This document shows, in pieces, positions 24,746 through 34,782 of a stretch of 64,000 nucleotides of DNA. Below the pieces are notes generated by a model that saw only the letters and a program-made list of their open reading frames with translations, ran no database searches and was not told where the DNA came from. The stretch is from the NCBI RefSeq assembly GCF_003584685.1, contig NZ_AP018549.1:372001-436000 (forward strand). Reading direction: 5' to 3'. A program made the position numbers and the translations under genes. Position 1 is the stretch's first letter. Every line of letters begins with the position of its first letter. The stretch is from Lactobacillus paragasseri (lineage in GTDB: Bacteria; Bacillota; Bacilli; Lactobacillales; Lactobacillaceae).

Positions 24746-26554
24746 ATGGCTTATCAAGCGCTATATCGTAAGTGGCGTCCTAGAACTTTTGATGGAGTTG
24801 TAGGGCAGACAGCGATTACTGATACATTAAAAAATGCAATCAAGCGTGGCAAGATATCACATGCTTTTTTGTTTGCGGGACCACGTGGTACTGGTAAAAC
24901 ATCATGTGCAAAGATTTTTGCAAAGGCCTTAAATTGTACTAATTTGCAAGATGGTGAGCCATGTAATGAGTGTGAAAACTGTCTTGCGGCAGATCGAGGG
25001 ACGATGAATGATATTATCGAAATCGATGCAGCATCAAACAATGGTGTTGATGAAATTCGTGATATCCGCGATAAGGTAAAATATGCTCCCACACAGGGGA
25101 AATATAAAGTTTATATTATCGACGAAGTTCATATGCTTTCGATGGGTGCCTTTAATGCCTTACTTAAGACACTAGAAGAGCCACCTGAGCATGTAGTATT
25201 TATCTTAGCTACAACTGAACTTCAAAAAGTCCCAGCAACTATTATTTCAAGAACTCAGCGCTATAATTTTAAACGGATTGATCAACATGATTTAATTGCT
25301 CGCATGACTTATATTCTTGGTCAAGAAAAAATTGGCTTTGAAGAAAAGGCACTTGAGGTAATTGCTCAAGTTGCTGATGGTGGAATGCGGGACAGTTTAA
25401 GTATCTTGGATCAAATTTTATCCTATGATCAGGATAAGGTTAAGTATGACGATGCCTTAAAAATTACTGGTTATGCTGCTCAAGAAAAGATTGAGCAAGT
25501 CTTATTAGACTTACTTAAGGGCGAAACGTCAGAAGCATTCGAAATAGTTCATAATTTACTTCAAGATGGGGCATCAACTAAGAATATCTTAGATGAACTA
25601 ATTAGCTTAACTGTTAAAGGGATGCTGGTTATTAAGAGCAATAAAGAGGCAACTTTTTTAACTAAAGATTATGCAGCAGAATTAGCTAAGATCCCAGAAG
25701 AAAAATTTTATAATTTAGTTCAAGCAGCCAATACTGCTTTAAATGATTTGCGCTACACTAATCAGCAACAAATTCCACTTGATGTGTTTGTGGTTCAAGT
25801 CACGCAAGGGGTAGGCGGAAATGCACCAGTAGAACAAGGTGATTCAGTTTCTTCAATTGTCGTTCAAAAGTTAAAAAATGAAATTGATAATTTAAGTAAA
25901 CAAGTTGCTGAACTAAAAAATAGACCAGTTCAAGTAACTAATAGAAGTAGCTCTGACTTTTCTGGGACTATTAAGACAGAAACTAATTCTCGTCCTAAAC
26001 AAATTGCTGCTCAAACAGCTAATACTGATCAAAAACCTAAGAGAAGAAAAGCTAGTGCAAATAACCAAGCAGCACAGGAAAATAATCGCCGTCAAGTCTA
26101 CCATGTACTTGAAAATGCGACGAAAGAGGACTTAAATACAGTCAAAGATATTTGGCCAGATTTATTGTCTACTTTGAAGGTATCTCAAAGAGCCGTCATG
26201 GAAGTTTTGAATCCTGTAGCTGCAAGTCATGAGCAAATTGTTTTAAAATGTAAATATGAATTATGGTTTAAACGGGCAAATCAAGATGGAGATTTAATTT
26301 CTCAGCTTGAAGCTGAAATTGCCAAGTTAACGAAGCATAATTATAGTATTGTTTTAGTTGCAGATTCTTCATGGCTAAAAGTACGGCATGATTTTGTAGC
26401 AAGTCATAAAGAAGAATTACTTGCTAAGAAATTTCAAAAAATAGAAAAATCTGAACAAGAAACAAATGAAAATCAGGTAGATCCTCAAGCTAAAAAGGAA
26501 GTTATCGATAAAGCAAAAGAACTTTTTGGAGATCTAGCGCAGATTAAAGATTAA
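24746..26554 (+). CDS. dnaX: DNA polymerase III subunits gamma/tau
   Basis: A 602-residue clamp-loader ATPase. Walker A is [11 protein letters not shown]; the zinc-knuckle cysteines are in [16 protein letters not shown]; Walker B and sensor motifs are IDEVHMLS and TTELQKVP. The C-terminal third is low-complexity and then a tau-type domain. AAAGGAAGTG precedes the ATG. It begins a conserved run dnaX-ybaB-recR-yaaL-tmk. Confidence 0.97.
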   Translation: MAYQALYRKWRPRTFDGVVGQTAITDTLKNAIKRGKISHAFLFAGPRGTGKTSCAKIFAKALNCTNLQDGEPCNECENCLAADRGTMNDIIEIDAASNNGVDEIRDIRDKVKYAPTQGKYKVYIIDEVHMLSMGAFNALLKTLEEPPEHVVFILATTELQKVPATIISRTQRYNFKRIDQHDLIARMTYILGQEKIGFEEKALEVIAQVADGGMRDSLSILDQILSYDQDKVKYDDALKITGYAAQEKIEQVLLDLLKGETSEAFEIVHNLLQDGASTKNILDELISLTVKGMLVIKSNKEATFLTKDYAAELAKIPEEKFYNLVQAANTALNDLRYTNQQQIPLDVFVVQVTQGVGGNAPVEQGDSVSSIVVQKLKNEIDNLSKQVAELKNRPVQVTNRSSSDFSGTIKTETNSRPKQIAAQTANTDQKPKRRKASANNQAAQENNRRQVYHVLENATKEDLNTVKDIWPDLLSTLKVSQRAVMEVLNPVAASHEQIVLKCKYELWFKRANQDGDLISQLEAEIAKLTKHNYSIVLVADSSWLKVRHDFVASHKEELLAKKFQKIEKSEQETNENQVDPQAKKEVIDKAKELFGDLAQIKD

Positions 26555-26565
26555 GGAGAGAAAAA

Positions 26566-26895
26566 ATGAGTAGAAGACCTAATTTTGGTGGTATGGGCAT
26601 GGGCAACATGCAAGGCTTAATTAAGCAAGCTAAAAAGATGCAACAACAAATGGAAGCTGAACAAGCAAATTTAGCTACTCAAGAATTTGTTGGCAAGTCT
26701 GCTGATGATATGGTAGTAGCAACTTTTAGTGGTGACCGTCAATTAAAAGACTTAAAGATTGATAAGGAAGCAATTGATCCAGATGATCCAGATATGCTTC
26801 AAGATTTAGTTATTGATGCTGTTAATAAAGGAATTAAGGCAGTCGATGATGCTACTCAAGCATCAATGGGAAAATACACTAAAGGTTTGATGTAA
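26566..26895 (+). CDS. YbaB/EbfC nucleoid-associated protein
   Basis: A 109-residue DNA-binding protein that dimerises and packages DNA. The Gly/Met-rich N-terminus ([19 protein letters not shown]) is followed by the family core [26 protein letters not shown] precedes the ATG, and it lies between dnaX and recR, a nearly universal arrangement. Confidence 0.94.
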   Translation: MSRRPNFGGMGMGNMQGLIKQAKKMQQQMEAEQANLATQEFVGKSADDMVVATFSGDRQLKDLKIDKEAIDPDDPDMLQDLVIDAVNKGIKAVDDATQASMGKYTKGLM

Positions 26896-26897
26896 TT

Positions 26898-27497
26898 ATG
26901 CAATATCCATTACCAATTGCACGTTTAATTGATAATTATATGAAGTTGCCTGGTATTGGTGAAAAAACAGCAACGCGGTTAGCTTTTTATACAATGGACA
27001 TGCCTGAAGATGATGTGGAAGACTTTTCCAAGTCATTAATGCAGGTAAAAGAAAATCTTCACTCTTGTTTTATTTGTGGAAATATTACCGAGAGCGATCC
27101 ATGTGAAATTTGCCGAGATGCAAATCGTGATCGTTCAACAATTATGGTGGTAGAGCAGCCAAAAGATGTAATGGCTTTTGAAGAAATGGGTGAATATAAC
27201 GGTTTATACCATGTTTTACATGGTGTTCTGTCCCCAATGGATGGTGTTGGCCCAGAAGAAATTAATATTAAGAGCCTAATTACTAGACTGCAAAAGCAAG
27301 ATGAGGTTAAAGAAGTCATTTTGGCTTTAAATTCTAGTCCAGAAGGTGAAGCAACTGCAATGTACTTAGCTAAGCTAATCAAACCAGCCGGCTTGAAAGT
27401 GACGCGCCTAGCTGCAGGGTTAGCTGTAGGTAGCGATATTGAATATGCAAACTCAATTACTTTGAAGCGCGCTGTTCAAGGGAGAACAGATCTATGA
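26898..27497 (+). CDS. recR: Recombination protein RecR
   Basis: A 199-residue recombinational-repair protein that with RecF/RecO loads RecA at gaps. Helix-hairpin-helix residues [14 protein letters not shown], the four-Cys zinc finger [16 protein letters not shown] and the Toprim domain ([16 protein letters not shown] ... GVGPEEINI) are all present. It begins 2 bases after the YbaB stop. Confidence 0.96.
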   Translation: MQYPLPIARLIDNYMKLPGIGEKTATRLAFYTMDMPEDDVEDFSKSLMQVKENLHSCFICGNITESDPCEICRDANRDRSTIMVVEQPKDVMAFEEMGEYNGLYHVLHGVLSPMDGVGPEEINIKSLITRLQKQDEVKEVILALNSSPEGEATAMYLAKLIKPAGLKVTRLAAGLAVGSDIEYANSITLKRAVQGRTDL

Positions 27498-27730
27498 TTG
27501 GAAAAAGGCATAAAGTTAAAAAAGCAGGCGATGAGCGACTATTAAAAGTAGTTGCTCAATTACAAAGACAACTTGCAGAACAAAAAGTTTTTGATCAGAC
27601 AACAATTGATTATTCATTTGATAATCGCGTTTTAAATAAAATTCTACATGCAAAATTTATTTTTTTGTATGAAGAAGCAAGAAGAAGAAACACTAAATCT
27701 AGTAGCTCATCAAGCGTGATTACTAGATAA
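27494..27730 (+). CDS. YaaL family protein (DUF2508)
   Basis: A 78-residue basic protein of the YaaL family, which in Firmicutes follows recR. It overlaps the recR stop by four bases (ATGA). Conserved-looking features are the helical segment [16 protein letters not shown] and the end [11 protein letters not shown]. Function unknown. A Ser-rich low-complexity tail (SSSSSS) precedes the stop. Confidence 0.8.
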   Translation: MIGKRHKVKKAGDERLLKVVAQLQRQLAEQKVFDQTTIDYSFDNRVLNKILHAKFIFLYEEARRRNTKSSSSSSVITR

Positions 27731-27733
27731 TGT

Positions 27734-27759
27734 AGTCCACCACTGGTGGGCTTTTTTTG
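27734..27759 (+). terminator. Terminator after the recR operon
   Basis: GTCCACC (27734-27740) pairs with GGTGGGC (27745-27751) with one wobble, then seven T. Confidence 0.8.
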
Positions 27760-27837
27760 TGGAAAAATAAATAATCTGAAAAAAACAAGTCTGTCTTTCT
27801 TTTTTCTTTTACAGTACAATGCCAATTGGGGGTAGAC

Positions 27838-28479
27838 ATGAAAGGATATTTAATTACATTTGAAGGCCCAGATGGGGCAGGAAAAACCACAGTTATCAAC
27901 GAGCTTATCAAGCAGTTGCCAAAAGAAATACAGAAAAAGACGATTATTACACGTGAACCTGGTGGATCAAAAATTTCTGAAAATATTAGGACAATTATTT
28001 TAGATCCAGCAAATAAGGAAATGGATGATCGAACTGAAACTCTTCTTTATGCAGCTCAAAGAAGTCAGCATGTTAGTGAAGTTATTCGCCCAGCTTTGGC
28101 AGCTGGAAAAATTGTTTTATCTGATAGATTTATCGATAGTTCTTTGGCATACCAAGGTGTTGGCAGAGATTTAGGCGTTGAAGCTGTAAAGCAAATTAAT
28201 GATTTTGGAACTGGCGGTCTTGAGCCTGATTTGACGATCTTTTTAGACTTAGATCCTGCAACTGGCTTGGCTAGAATTGAAAAGGAACGAGCAGGGCAAG
28301 AAGATCGACTTGAACAAGAAAAATTAGCTTTCCACAAAAAAGTTTATGCCGGATATATAGACTTGTTAAAACGATATCCTGATAGAATTAAAAAGGTGGA
28401 TGCTAATTTGCCAATCGAGGAAGTTGCAGCTAATAGTGTTAAAATAATAAGAAAGCAATTACCTGATATTTTTATGTAA
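27838..28479 (+). CDS. tmk: Thymidylate kinase
   Basis: A 213-residue dTMP kinase. The P-loop [11 protein letters not shown], the DRX-type motif [14 protein letters not shown] and TREPGGS are typical. The ATG at 27838 follows GGGGGT and gives [10 protein letters not shown]; an upstream TTG at 27826 would overlap that site. It heads the tmk-darA-holB-yabA-rsmI run. Confidence 0.96.
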   Translation: MKGYLITFEGPDGAGKTTVINELIKQLPKEIQKKTIITREPGGSKISENIRTIILDPANKEMDDRTETLLYAAQRSQHVSEVIRPALAAGKIVLSDRFIDSSLAYQGVGRDLGVEAVKQINDFGTGGLEPDLTIFLDLDPATGLARIEKERAGQEDRLEQEKLAFHKKVYAGYIDLLKRYPDRIKKVDANLPIEEVAANSVKIIRKQLPDIFM

Positions 28480-28492
28480 GGATTTGGTAAGA

Positions 28493-28819
28493 ATGAAACT
28501 CGTTTTAGCAATTGTACAAGATAAAGACGCGGATGCATTGGCAAGAGAATTTATTCAAAATAATGTGCGTGCAACAAAATTAGCTACAAGCGGCGGCTTT
28601 TTAAAGGCAGGAAATACAACTTTTATTGTTGGGATTGAAGATGACCGAGTAAATGAAGTATTAGAAATTATCAAAAAGAGTTCCCACACTAGAGAACAGT
28701 ATGTTTCTAATATGAATATGGATGCAGCGGGAACTTCAATGCTAGGTAAGCCTGTCCAAGTTACTGTAGGCGGAGCAACGGTCTTTGTATTACCAGTTGA
28801 GGAATTTAAGCACTTTTAA
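28493..28819 (+). CDS. darA: Cyclic-di-AMP receptor DarA/PstA (PII-like)
   Basis: A 108-residue PII-like trimeric protein that binds c-di-AMP (formerly YaaQ). Features are the start MKLVLAIVQDKDADAL, the conserved RATKLATSGGFLKAGNTTF and the loop VNEVLEIIKKSS. The ATG at 28493 is preferred over TTG 28484 because the family begins MKlvlaIVQD. It lies between tmk and holB in Firmicutes, as here. Signalling target unknown. Confidence 0.9.
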   Translation: MKLVLAIVQDKDADALAREFIQNNVRATKLATSGGFLKAGNTTFIVGIEDDRVNEVLEIIKKSSHTREQYVSNMNMDAAGTSMLGKPVQVTVGGATVFVLPVEEFKHF

Positions 28820-29676
28820 TGATTGATTTAAAAAATATAGGTCAAAAGCAGACTGATCTTTTAAGGGATGCATATTTAAATAAAAAAGTTGCCCACAGTT
28901 ATTTGTTTGTCGATCCAATGCAAAAAAAAGGACTTAATACAGCTTATTGGCTGGCATGTCTTTTTAATTGTACAGGAGAAAATAAGCCTGATGGGACGTG
29001 CAATAATTGCCAAAGAATTTTAGATGGCAATCATCCTGATGTCTTTTTAGTAAAACTAGAAGGAAAACAGACGCTTTCAATTGATCAAATTCGTCCTTTG
29101 AAAGAAGAATTGGCAAAAAGTCCTGTTGAAGGCAAGCGACGTTTTTTTATCATTGAAAATGCTGAAAAGCTAACTTTAGCTGCAAGTAATGCTTTGCTTA
29201 ACTTATTAGAAGAGCCGGTAGCACCTGTAGTTACGATTTTGATAACCAATAATGAAAATCAAATCTTGCCAACAGTTAAGTCTAGAACGCAGATTCTTAA
29301 TTTCTCTGATGAAAAAATTGATAGTAAGAGAGCGCAGTTGCTTGAATATGGCTTAACTGATGAAGAAATTGATGATCTAGGCGATACGGCTAAGCTTGAA
29401 GAAGAAAGTAAGTATTTGTTCCAAGAGTTATTAGAGCAGAATGATTTAGCACTGGTACGCGTGAGCCAGATTAGCGGTCTTGCTACAAAGCCAGCAAGTC
29501 AAAAATTTGTTTTTTATCAACTTAAGACTTTAGCGATGAAGAGTCTAGCAGCTGGTGAAAAGTTAAGGAAAAGTGCATTCTTATTGGAGTTGTTGATGAC
29601 TGCTGATAAGATGCGAGCTAGTAATGTTAGTTTCCACAATACGTTAGATTATTTAGTATTGAGTTTTGAACGGTAG
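28819..29676 (+). CDS. holB: DNA polymerase III delta' subunit
   Basis: A 285-residue clamp-loader stator subunit. It keeps the zinc cysteines (CLFNCTGENKPDGTCNNC) and a Walker-B-like ENAEKLTLAASNALL, but the N-terminal loop lacks a normal P-loop (VDPMQKKGLN), as expected for delta', which does not hydrolyse ATP. It overlaps the DarA stop by one base. Confidence 0.92.
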   Translation: MIDLKNIGQKQTDLLRDAYLNKKVAHSYLFVDPMQKKGLNTAYWLACLFNCTGENKPDGTCNNCQRILDGNHPDVFLVKLEGKQTLSIDQIRPLKEELAKSPVEGKRRFFIIENAEKLTLAASNALLNLLEEPVAPVVTILITNNENQILPTVKSRTQILNFSDEKIDSKRAQLLEYGLTDEEIDDLGDTAKLEEESKYLFQELLEQNDLALVRVSQISGLATKPASQKFVFYQLKTLAMKSLAAGEKLRKSAFLLELLMTADKMRASNVSFHNTLDYLVLSFER

Positions 29677-29686
29677 GTGTTTTTGA

Positions 29687-30031
29687 GTGGATCCATTTTC
29701 ACAATTGTCACAATTACAGCAAAATCTTCAGGCAATGACAAAAACTGTTGCCGGTCTGGAAAATGACATGCTTGAAGTATTGAAAGAAAATACAGAGTTA
29801 AAGGTTGAAAATCAACTATTAAGAGAAAAAATTAGTAAATTAGACGCCAACAAAGAACCAGCAGAAAGTAAGTCCCAAGCTGGTCTAAAATCACTACGTA
29901 ATATTTACGATTCTGGCTATCATATTTGCAACATGTATTATGGCTCTCACCGTGAATCTGGTGAAGATTGCATGTTTTGCTTAGATATTTTAGATAATTT
30001 CGTAAATCACGGACAAAAAAATAGGGGATAA
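29687..30031 (+). CDS. yabA: Initiation-control protein YabA
   Basis: A 114-residue negative regulator of replication initiation. The N-terminal coiled coil (LQQNLQAMTKTVAGLEND, KENTELKVENQLLREKI) mediates tetramerisation and the C-terminus carries zinc-binding HICNMYYGSHRESGEDCMFC. It starts at GTG and lies between holB and rsmI, as in Bacillus. It binds DnaA and DnaN in relatives. Confidence 0.93.
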   Translation: MDPFSQLSQLQQNLQAMTKTVAGLENDMLEVLKENTELKVENQLLREKISKLDANKEPAESKSQAGLKSLRNIYDSGYHICNMYYGSHRESGEDCMFCLDILDNFVNHGQKNRG

Positions 30032-30034
30032 AAG

Positions 30035-30892
30035 ATGCAAGCGCAAAGTAGTTTTAATGAAAAAGATAAGGGGCGTCTTTACCTTGTCCCTACACCAATT
30101 GGCAATTTAGAAGATATTACTTTAAGGGCGAAGAGGATTCTAACTGAAGCTGATTATATTGCTGCTGAAGATACTAGAACCAGCGGAATCTTACTTGAAA
30201 AAATTGGCGTTCATAATAGGATGATTTCTTTTCATAAGTATAATTCTAAAGAACGTGCGCCAGAATTAATTAAATTGCTTAAAGAAGGAAATACGATTGC
30301 CGAAATTTCTGATGCTGGGATGCCGGTTATTTCCGATCCTGGTTATATTTTGGTCCAAGAATGTATCAAAAATGATATCCCGGTTGTTTCGCTTCCAGGA
30401 CCTTCAGCTTTTGCGACAGCTTTAATTGCATCTGGCTTTGATGCTCAACCATTTACCTATTATGGCTTTTTACCGCGTAAGAGTAGTGAGCAAAAAGTAT
30501 ATTTTGAGATGATGAATCAGGCACGTGCGACTTCAATTTTCTATGAAGCACCTCATCGTTTAAAGAAGACTTTAAAAACTTTGGCTGAGGTAATTAAACC
30601 AGATAGAAAAATTGTGTTAGCTCGTGAACTAACGAAGATTCATGAGGAATATTTAAGAGGTACAATTAGTGAAATTAATGAATACTTCACTAAGAATGAT
30701 CCTCGAGGCGAGTTCGTAGTTTTGGTTTCACCAAATGATGAGAAAGAAAAGCAACTTTCTTGGGATGAGCTAATCAAGCAAGTGGCTGATCGAGTTGAAG
30801 CTGGCGAAAGTAAAAAGGATGCTATTAAGTTAGTCGCTAAGGCTAATAAAGTATCAAAGAATGAGCTCTATGATAAATATCATCAAAATTAA
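30035..30892 (+). CDS. rsmI: 16S rRNA C1402 2'-O-methyltransferase RsmI
   Basis: A 285-residue tetrapyrrole-methylase-fold enzyme that 2'-O-methylates C1402 of 16S rRNA. Signature: LYLVPTPIGNLEDITLRAKR, AAEDTRTSGILL, SDAGMPVISDPG and LPGPSAFATALIASG. AGGGG precedes the ATG, and it follows yabA directly, a standard order. Confidence 0.95.
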   Translation: MQAQSSFNEKDKGRLYLVPTPIGNLEDITLRAKRILTEADYIAAEDTRTSGILLEKIGVHNRMISFHKYNSKERAPELIKLLKEGNTIAEISDAGMPVISDPGYILVQECIKNDIPVVSLPGPSAFATALIASGFDAQPFTYYGFLPRKSSEQKVYFEMMNQARATSIFYEAPHRLKKTLKTLAEVIKPDRKIVLARELTKIHEEYLRGTISEINEYFTKNDPRGEFVVLVSPNDEKEKQLSWDELIKQVADRVEAGESKKDAIKLVAKANKVSKNELYDKYHQN

Positions 30893-30909
30893 TTGCGTGG
30901 TGATCGCTA

Positions 30910-31644
30910 ATGGAAAAGATTTTTAAAGAAGAACATCAGGTTACTTATGGCGACTGTGATGAAACGGGGAAAATTCAGCTTCCTAAATTAATTGAACATT
31001 TTATGAAAGTTTCAAATGATCAATTAACTCAAGGCAATGCTGGGATTCATGATTTATTAAAACAAAACTTAGGCTGGGTGGTAGTTGAATACCATCTTGA
31101 TCTTGAGCGTCTTCCTGAAGCTGGTGAAAAAATTACCGTTACAACAAACGGTAGCGGTTATAATCGCTTTTTTGAATATAGAGATTGTGGTATAATAGAC
31201 TCTACTAACAAAAAGATATTAGATGTCAAAAGCCAATGGGTGATTTTAGATCTAAAAAATCGAAAAATTACTGAAGCAGATAGTCAAATGATGGAAAAGT
31301 TTGGAAATCCATACTTGAAACATATGCCACGTTTTAAGAGATTACGTCCTTTGAAGGATTATGAATCGAGTAAGACATATGCGGTTCGTTACTATGATTT
31401 AGATACAAATCATCATTTAACTAATAGTGTTTATTTTGATTGGATGATTGATACTTTACCAAGAGAATTTTTGAATTCTCATACTGCTAAAAGTGTCGAT
31501 ATTTCATTTAAAAAAGAAGTACAATATGGCGATCAGGCCGTATCTGAGCTTACGCTTGATCAAGATACGCTTACGTCGTATCATTTGATTTCTAATCAAG
31601 GTGAAATTTCTGCTTTGGCTGAAATTAGTTGGAGAGAAAATTAA
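30910..31644 (+). CDS. Acyl-ACP thioesterase
   Basis: A 244-residue hotdog-fold thioesterase of the FatA/FatB-like bacterial family, releasing fatty acids from acyl carrier protein. Two hotdog domains are visible: the first with TYGDCDETGKIQLPKLIEHF and the second with the catalytic-type pattern DLDTNHHLTNSVYFDW. A ribosome site GTGGTGATCG precedes the ATG. Followed by a terminator, then a folate transporter gene. Confidence 0.88.
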   Translation: MEKIFKEEHQVTYGDCDETGKIQLPKLIEHFMKVSNDQLTQGNAGIHDLLKQNLGWVVVEYHLDLERLPEAGEKITVTTNGSGYNRFFEYRDCGIIDSTNKKILDVKSQWVILDLKNRKITEADSQMMEKFGNPYLKHMPRFKRLRPLKDYESSKTYAVRYYDLDTNHHLTNSVYFDWMIDTLPREFLNSHTAKSVDISFKKEVQYGDQAVSELTLDQDTLTSYHLISNQGEISALAEISWREN

Positions 31645-31645
31645 G

Positions 31646-31678
31646 AGCATGACTTGTTAGTACAGTCGTGCTTTTTTG
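31646..31678 (+). terminator. Terminator after thioesterase gene
   Basis: AGCATGACT (31646-31654) pairs with AGTCGTGCT (31664-31672) with one wobble, then six T. Confidence 0.75.
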
Positions 31679-31688
31679 GAAGGTAGGG

Positions 31689-32210
31689 ATGCCAATGAAG
31701 ACGGGAATAAAGAAAATAGATTTGCAAGGTTTAGTTACTTTGGCACTATTTGTAGCGATGGATATTGTATTAGAAAAAATTTCTTTTGGTACTTCAACTG
31801 TAAAAGTAGGATTGGGATTTATTGGAAGTGCGCTTTTAGGATATTATTTCGGTCCACTTTGGGGTGGAATCGGCGCATTAATTAGTGATTTATTGCGGTC
31901 AGCTATTTTTGGAGTTGAGGGAGGTTTCTTCCCCGGCTTTACTCTGTCAGCTATTGTTGGCGTGGTGATCTATGCCTTATTTTTATACCAAAAACCAATT
32001 AAATGGTGGCGCGTTATTGCAGCGACTTTATTAGTCACTTTAGTAGTTAATGTATTAATGAATACTTATTGGCTTCACCTACTATATGGCCTAGACTTAC
32101 GAGCAGCCTTCTTACAAAGAATCTTGAAAGAGTTAATTACGCCATGGATTCAGATTGTTGTACTTTACGTGATTTTAAATGCTTTTCAACGTGTTAAAAT
32201 AAGAAGGTAA
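31689..32210 (+). CDS. folT: ECF transporter S component, folate type
   Basis: A 173-residue membrane protein with about six helices, matching the folate-family ECF substrate-binding component: KVGLGFIGSALLGYYFGPLWGG, DLLRSAIFG and a GGFFPGFTLSAIVG loop. It needs the shared EcfAA'T module encoded elsewhere. ATG at 31689 follows GGAAGG; an alternative start is the ATG at 31695. The folate assignment is by family resemblance. Confidence 0.8.
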   Translation: MPMKTGIKKIDLQGLVTLALFVAMDIVLEKISFGTSTVKVGLGFIGSALLGYYFGPLWGGIGALISDLLRSAIFGVEGGFFPGFTLSAIVGVVIYALFLYQKPIKWWRVIAATLLVTLVVNVLMNTYWLHLLYGLDLRAAFLQRILKELITPWIQIVVLYVILNAFQRVKIRR

Positions 32211-32238
32211 TTTCGATAATATTAAGGATAGAGTTTAA

Positions 32239-32964
32239 ATGAAGATATTAAGTATCACGACTGCAACCAATCATTTGAATGTAGCTTTGAATGATGGGGA
32301 TAAAATTGTTGAAAAAAATGAAGAGGATCATCGCAACCATAGCGAGCATTTAGATCCTTTGATTACTGAATTACTAAAAGAAAATAATCTTACCTTAAAA
32401 GATATTGATCGTTTTGCAGTGGCAGAAGGGCCAGGTTCTTATACGGGATTGAGAATTGGAATTACAACTGCTAAGATGTTTGCTTCTATTTTAAATAAAG
32501 ATTTAGTCGGAGTATCAACTTTGGCTGCTTTAGCTAATGGAGTAAATGACGGAGTGATTGTAAGTGAGTTAGATGCTCGTAACAAGAATTTCTTTGCTGG
32601 GGTTTATCGAAAAGTAAATGGTAAGCTAGAGAACTTAGTTCCAGATGGTCATTATCATTTAGACGATTTAATTAATAAGATTAAAGAATTGGGTCTGCCT
32701 GAAGAAGTTGTCTTTGTCGGCAGTCCAATTGATAAATATCAAGATGAGATTGAAGACTTGTTAGGGTCAGACAACTTTAAGCAAGCTGCAGGCGATAATC
32801 AAATTCATGCTGGGGAAATTGGTAAGTTAGCACTTAATAAGAAAGCAATTGATCCTGATAAGATGGTGCCAAAATACTTGAGACGTACGCAAGCTGAAAT
32901 TGATTGGCATAATAAGACTGGAAAGGCATTTGGTCCAGATAGCGACTATGTTGAAGAAGTTTAG
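32239..32964 (+). CDS. tsaB: tRNA t6A biosynthesis protein TsaB
   Basis: A 241-residue ASKHA-fold protein of the t6A complex, partner of TsaD and TsaE. It begins MKILSITTATNHLNVAL and carries AVAEGPGSYTGLRIG and LDARNKNFFAGVY. It overlaps rimI by 17 bases in the tsaB-rimI-tsaD operon. Together they form N6-threonylcarbamoyladenosine on ANN-decoding tRNAs. Confidence 0.95.
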   Translation: MKILSITTATNHLNVALNDGDKIVEKNEEDHRNHSEHLDPLITELLKENNLTLKDIDRFAVAEGPGSYTGLRIGITTAKMFASILNKDLVGVSTLAALANGVNDGVIVSELDARNKNFFAGVYRKVNGKLENLVPDGHYHLDDLINKIKELGLPEEVVFVGSPIDKYQDEIEDLLGSDNFKQAAGDNQIHAGEIGKLALNKKAIDPDKMVPKYLRRTQAEIDWHNKTGKAFGPDSDYVEEV

Positions 32965-33505
32965 TTTATTTTTTCATCCAGCAGAAATTGACTTGAGTTT
33001 TTCGCCTTTTGCTTTGAGACTTGATAATCAAACTTATCAAATTATGAAGGCAAGCGATGAAAATATTGCTGACTTGTTGGGCTTAGAGCAAGAAGTTTAT
33101 TTTGGCAGAACCCCATGGAGTCGATTTTCTTTTAAGAGCGAATTGAAAAAGCATGCCAATTCTTTGTATCTTGTGGTTTATCAGGGTTCAACCTTGGTAG
33201 GCTTCGTCGGGATGAGAATGCAGGCACAAGAAGGACATATTACTAATATTGCTGTTAAGCCTGCTTTTCAAAAAAGAGGAATTGGTGGATTTTTGCTCAG
33301 GACGATGATTGAAATTGCTCAAAAAAATCATGCTGTTCAGATGACCTTAGAAGTTCGAAGCGATAATTACAATGCGCAGAGCTTGTACCGGAAGATTGGA
33401 TTTAGGGATAATTTTATTCGGAAAAATTATTATTCGGCTGAACATGCGGACGCCGTAAGCATGATTAAAAAGATAGCAGATAGAGAACAGGAAGAAGTAA
33501 ATTGA
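32948..33505 (+). CDS. rimI: RimI-type GNAT N-acetyltransferase
   Basis: A 186-residue GNAT acetyltransferase. Acetyl-CoA binding motif [18 protein letters not shown] and the SLYRKIGF element are typical. The ATG at 32948 starts inside tsaB; no strong ribosome site is visible, so translation coupling is likely. It is slightly longer than RimI (about 150), with an added N-terminal 30 residues. It acetylates ribosomal protein S18 in the family's model; other substrates are possible. Confidence 0.85.
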   Translation: MLKKFSLFFHPAEIDLSFSPFALRLDNQTYQIMKASDENIADLLGLEQEVYFGRTPWSRFSFKSELKKHANSLYLVVYQGSTLVGFVGMRMQAQEGHITNIAVKPAFQKRGIGGFLLRTMIEIAQKNHAVQMTLEVRSDNYNAQSLYRKIGFRDNFIRKNYYSAEHADAVSMIKKIADREQEEVN

Positions 33506-34548
33506 CAAAAAAAGATATTCGAATTTTAGCATTTGAAAGCTCATGTGATGAAACTTCTACCGCCGTAATTAAAAATGGGCGCGAAATTGAAAGCTTAATT
33601 GTAGCTACTCAAATAAAAAGCCACCAACGTTTTGGCGGGGTAGTGCCAGAAGTTGCAAGTCGTCACCATATTGAAGTAATTACTCAAATTACTAAGGAAG
33701 CTTTAGCTGAAGCAAACGCTACTTGGGATGATATTGATGCAATTGCCGTTACCTATGGACCAGGTCTAGTTGGAGCTTTGTTAATTGGGGTTAGTGCCGC
33801 AAAGGCAGCTTCAATGGCAACTGGGATTCCATTGATTGGCGTTGACCATATCATGGGTCATATTATGGCAGCGCAATTAAAGGATGAAATTGAATATCCA
33901 GCACTTGCCTTGCAAGTTTCTGGTGGTCATACTGAAATCGTCTTGATGAAAGATCCAATCCACTTTGAGATTGTGGGTGATACAAGAGATGACGCAGCTG
34001 GTGAAGCCTATGACAAGATTGGTCGAGTTTTGGGAGTTAATTATCCAGCTGGTAAGACAATTGATGAGTGGGCACATAAGGGTAAGGATACTTTCCACTT
34101 CCCACGGGCAATGATGGAAGATGATGACTATGATTTTTCATTCTCAGGCTTAAAGAGTGCCTTTATCAACACTTGCCACCATGCAGATCAAATTCATGAA
34201 AAACTTGATAAGTATGATTTAGCTGCAAGTTTTCAGGCTTCAGTTGTTGATGTGTTGAGCCACAAGACAATTAGAGCGATCAAAGAATATAAGCCGAAGA
34301 CATTTATCTTAGGCGGCGGTGTCGCCGCGAACCACGGCTTACGCGATAGATTAGCAGAAGAGATTGAAAAGTTACCTGCTGATATTAAGCCAAAGGTGAT
34401 TTTACCGGACTTGAAACTTTGCGGAGATAATGCGGCAATGATTGGTGCAGCTGCATATAACTTGTACAAGGCTGGTAAGTTTAGCGATGAGAATTTGAAT
34501 GCAGATCCATCACTTGAGTTGCCATATGCAGAGAGCATGTTGAAATAG
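33502..34548 (+). CDS. tsaD: tRNA N6-threonylcarbamoyltransferase TsaD
   Basis: A 348-residue catalytic t6A protein. The metal site is in [11 protein letters not shown] and [10 protein letters not shown], with [12 protein letters not shown] and [17 protein letters not shown]. It starts at TTG (33502), overlapping the rimI stop by four bases (TTGA). Length is standard. A terminator follows 16 bases after the stop. Confidence 0.96.
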   Translation: MTKKDIRILAFESSCDETSTAVIKNGREIESLIVATQIKSHQRFGGVVPEVASRHHIEVITQITKEALAEANATWDDIDAIAVTYGPGLVGALLIGVSAAKAASMATGIPLIGVDHIMGHIMAAQLKDEIEYPALALQVSGGHTEIVLMKDPIHFEIVGDTRDDAAGEAYDKIGRVLGVNYPAGKTIDEWAHKGKDTFHFPRAMMEDDDYDFSFSGLKSAFINTCHHADQIHEKLDKYDLAASFQASVVDVLSHKTIRAIKEYKPKTFILGGGVAANHGLRDRLAEEIEKLPADIKPKVILPDLKLCGDNAAMIGAAAYNLYKAGKFSDENLNADPSLELPYAESMLK

Positions 34549-34563
34549 AAAAATAGTTATGAA

Positions 34564-34596
34564 GAGAGTCGAACAGGGATGTTTGGCTCTTTTTTG
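34564..34596 (+). terminator. Terminator after tsaD
   Basis: AGAGTCGAACA (34564-34574) pairs with TGTTTGGCTCT (34580-34590) with two wobbles, then a T-run. Confidence 0.8.
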
Positions 34597-34649
34597 GTAG
34601 AATGTTTTTATTTTCTAGTTTTAAATAACTGACACATTAACATTTCATT

Positions 34650-34683
34650 AAAAACAAGCAATTTCTCCGTTGCTTGTTTTTTC
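34650..34683 (+). terminator. Second, isolated terminator-like hairpin
   Basis: AAAAACAAGCAA (34650-34661) pairs with TTGCTTGTTTTT (34670-34681), followed by T. It stands 55 bases after the tsaD terminator with no gene between; a back-up terminator or the end of a small RNA. Confidence 0.55.
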
Positions 34684-34723
34684 TTATCACTAACATGTTT
34701 CCGCAAGCCCTTATTCTGCCGTT

Positions 34724-34745
34724 TTATAACGATTGTTGTTATAAT
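34724..34745 (+). promoter_or_regulatory. Inverted repeat over a TATAAT box
   Basis: TTATAAC (34724-34730) and GTTATAA (34738-34744) flank a 7-base spacer, and overlap TATAAT (34740-34745), a likely -10 for the membrane protein gene at 34783. The arrangement resembles an operator, but it could be chance in AT-rich DNA. Confidence 0.4.
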
Positions 34746-34782
34746 AAATACGAAAGATAAATAGTCTTGAGGAGGAATTATT

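Noticed and set aside
24490-26560. Programmed frameshift in dnaX, as in E. coli
   Set aside because: I did not see a convincing slippery heptamer with a following hairpin; the full-length frame is sufficient for tau.
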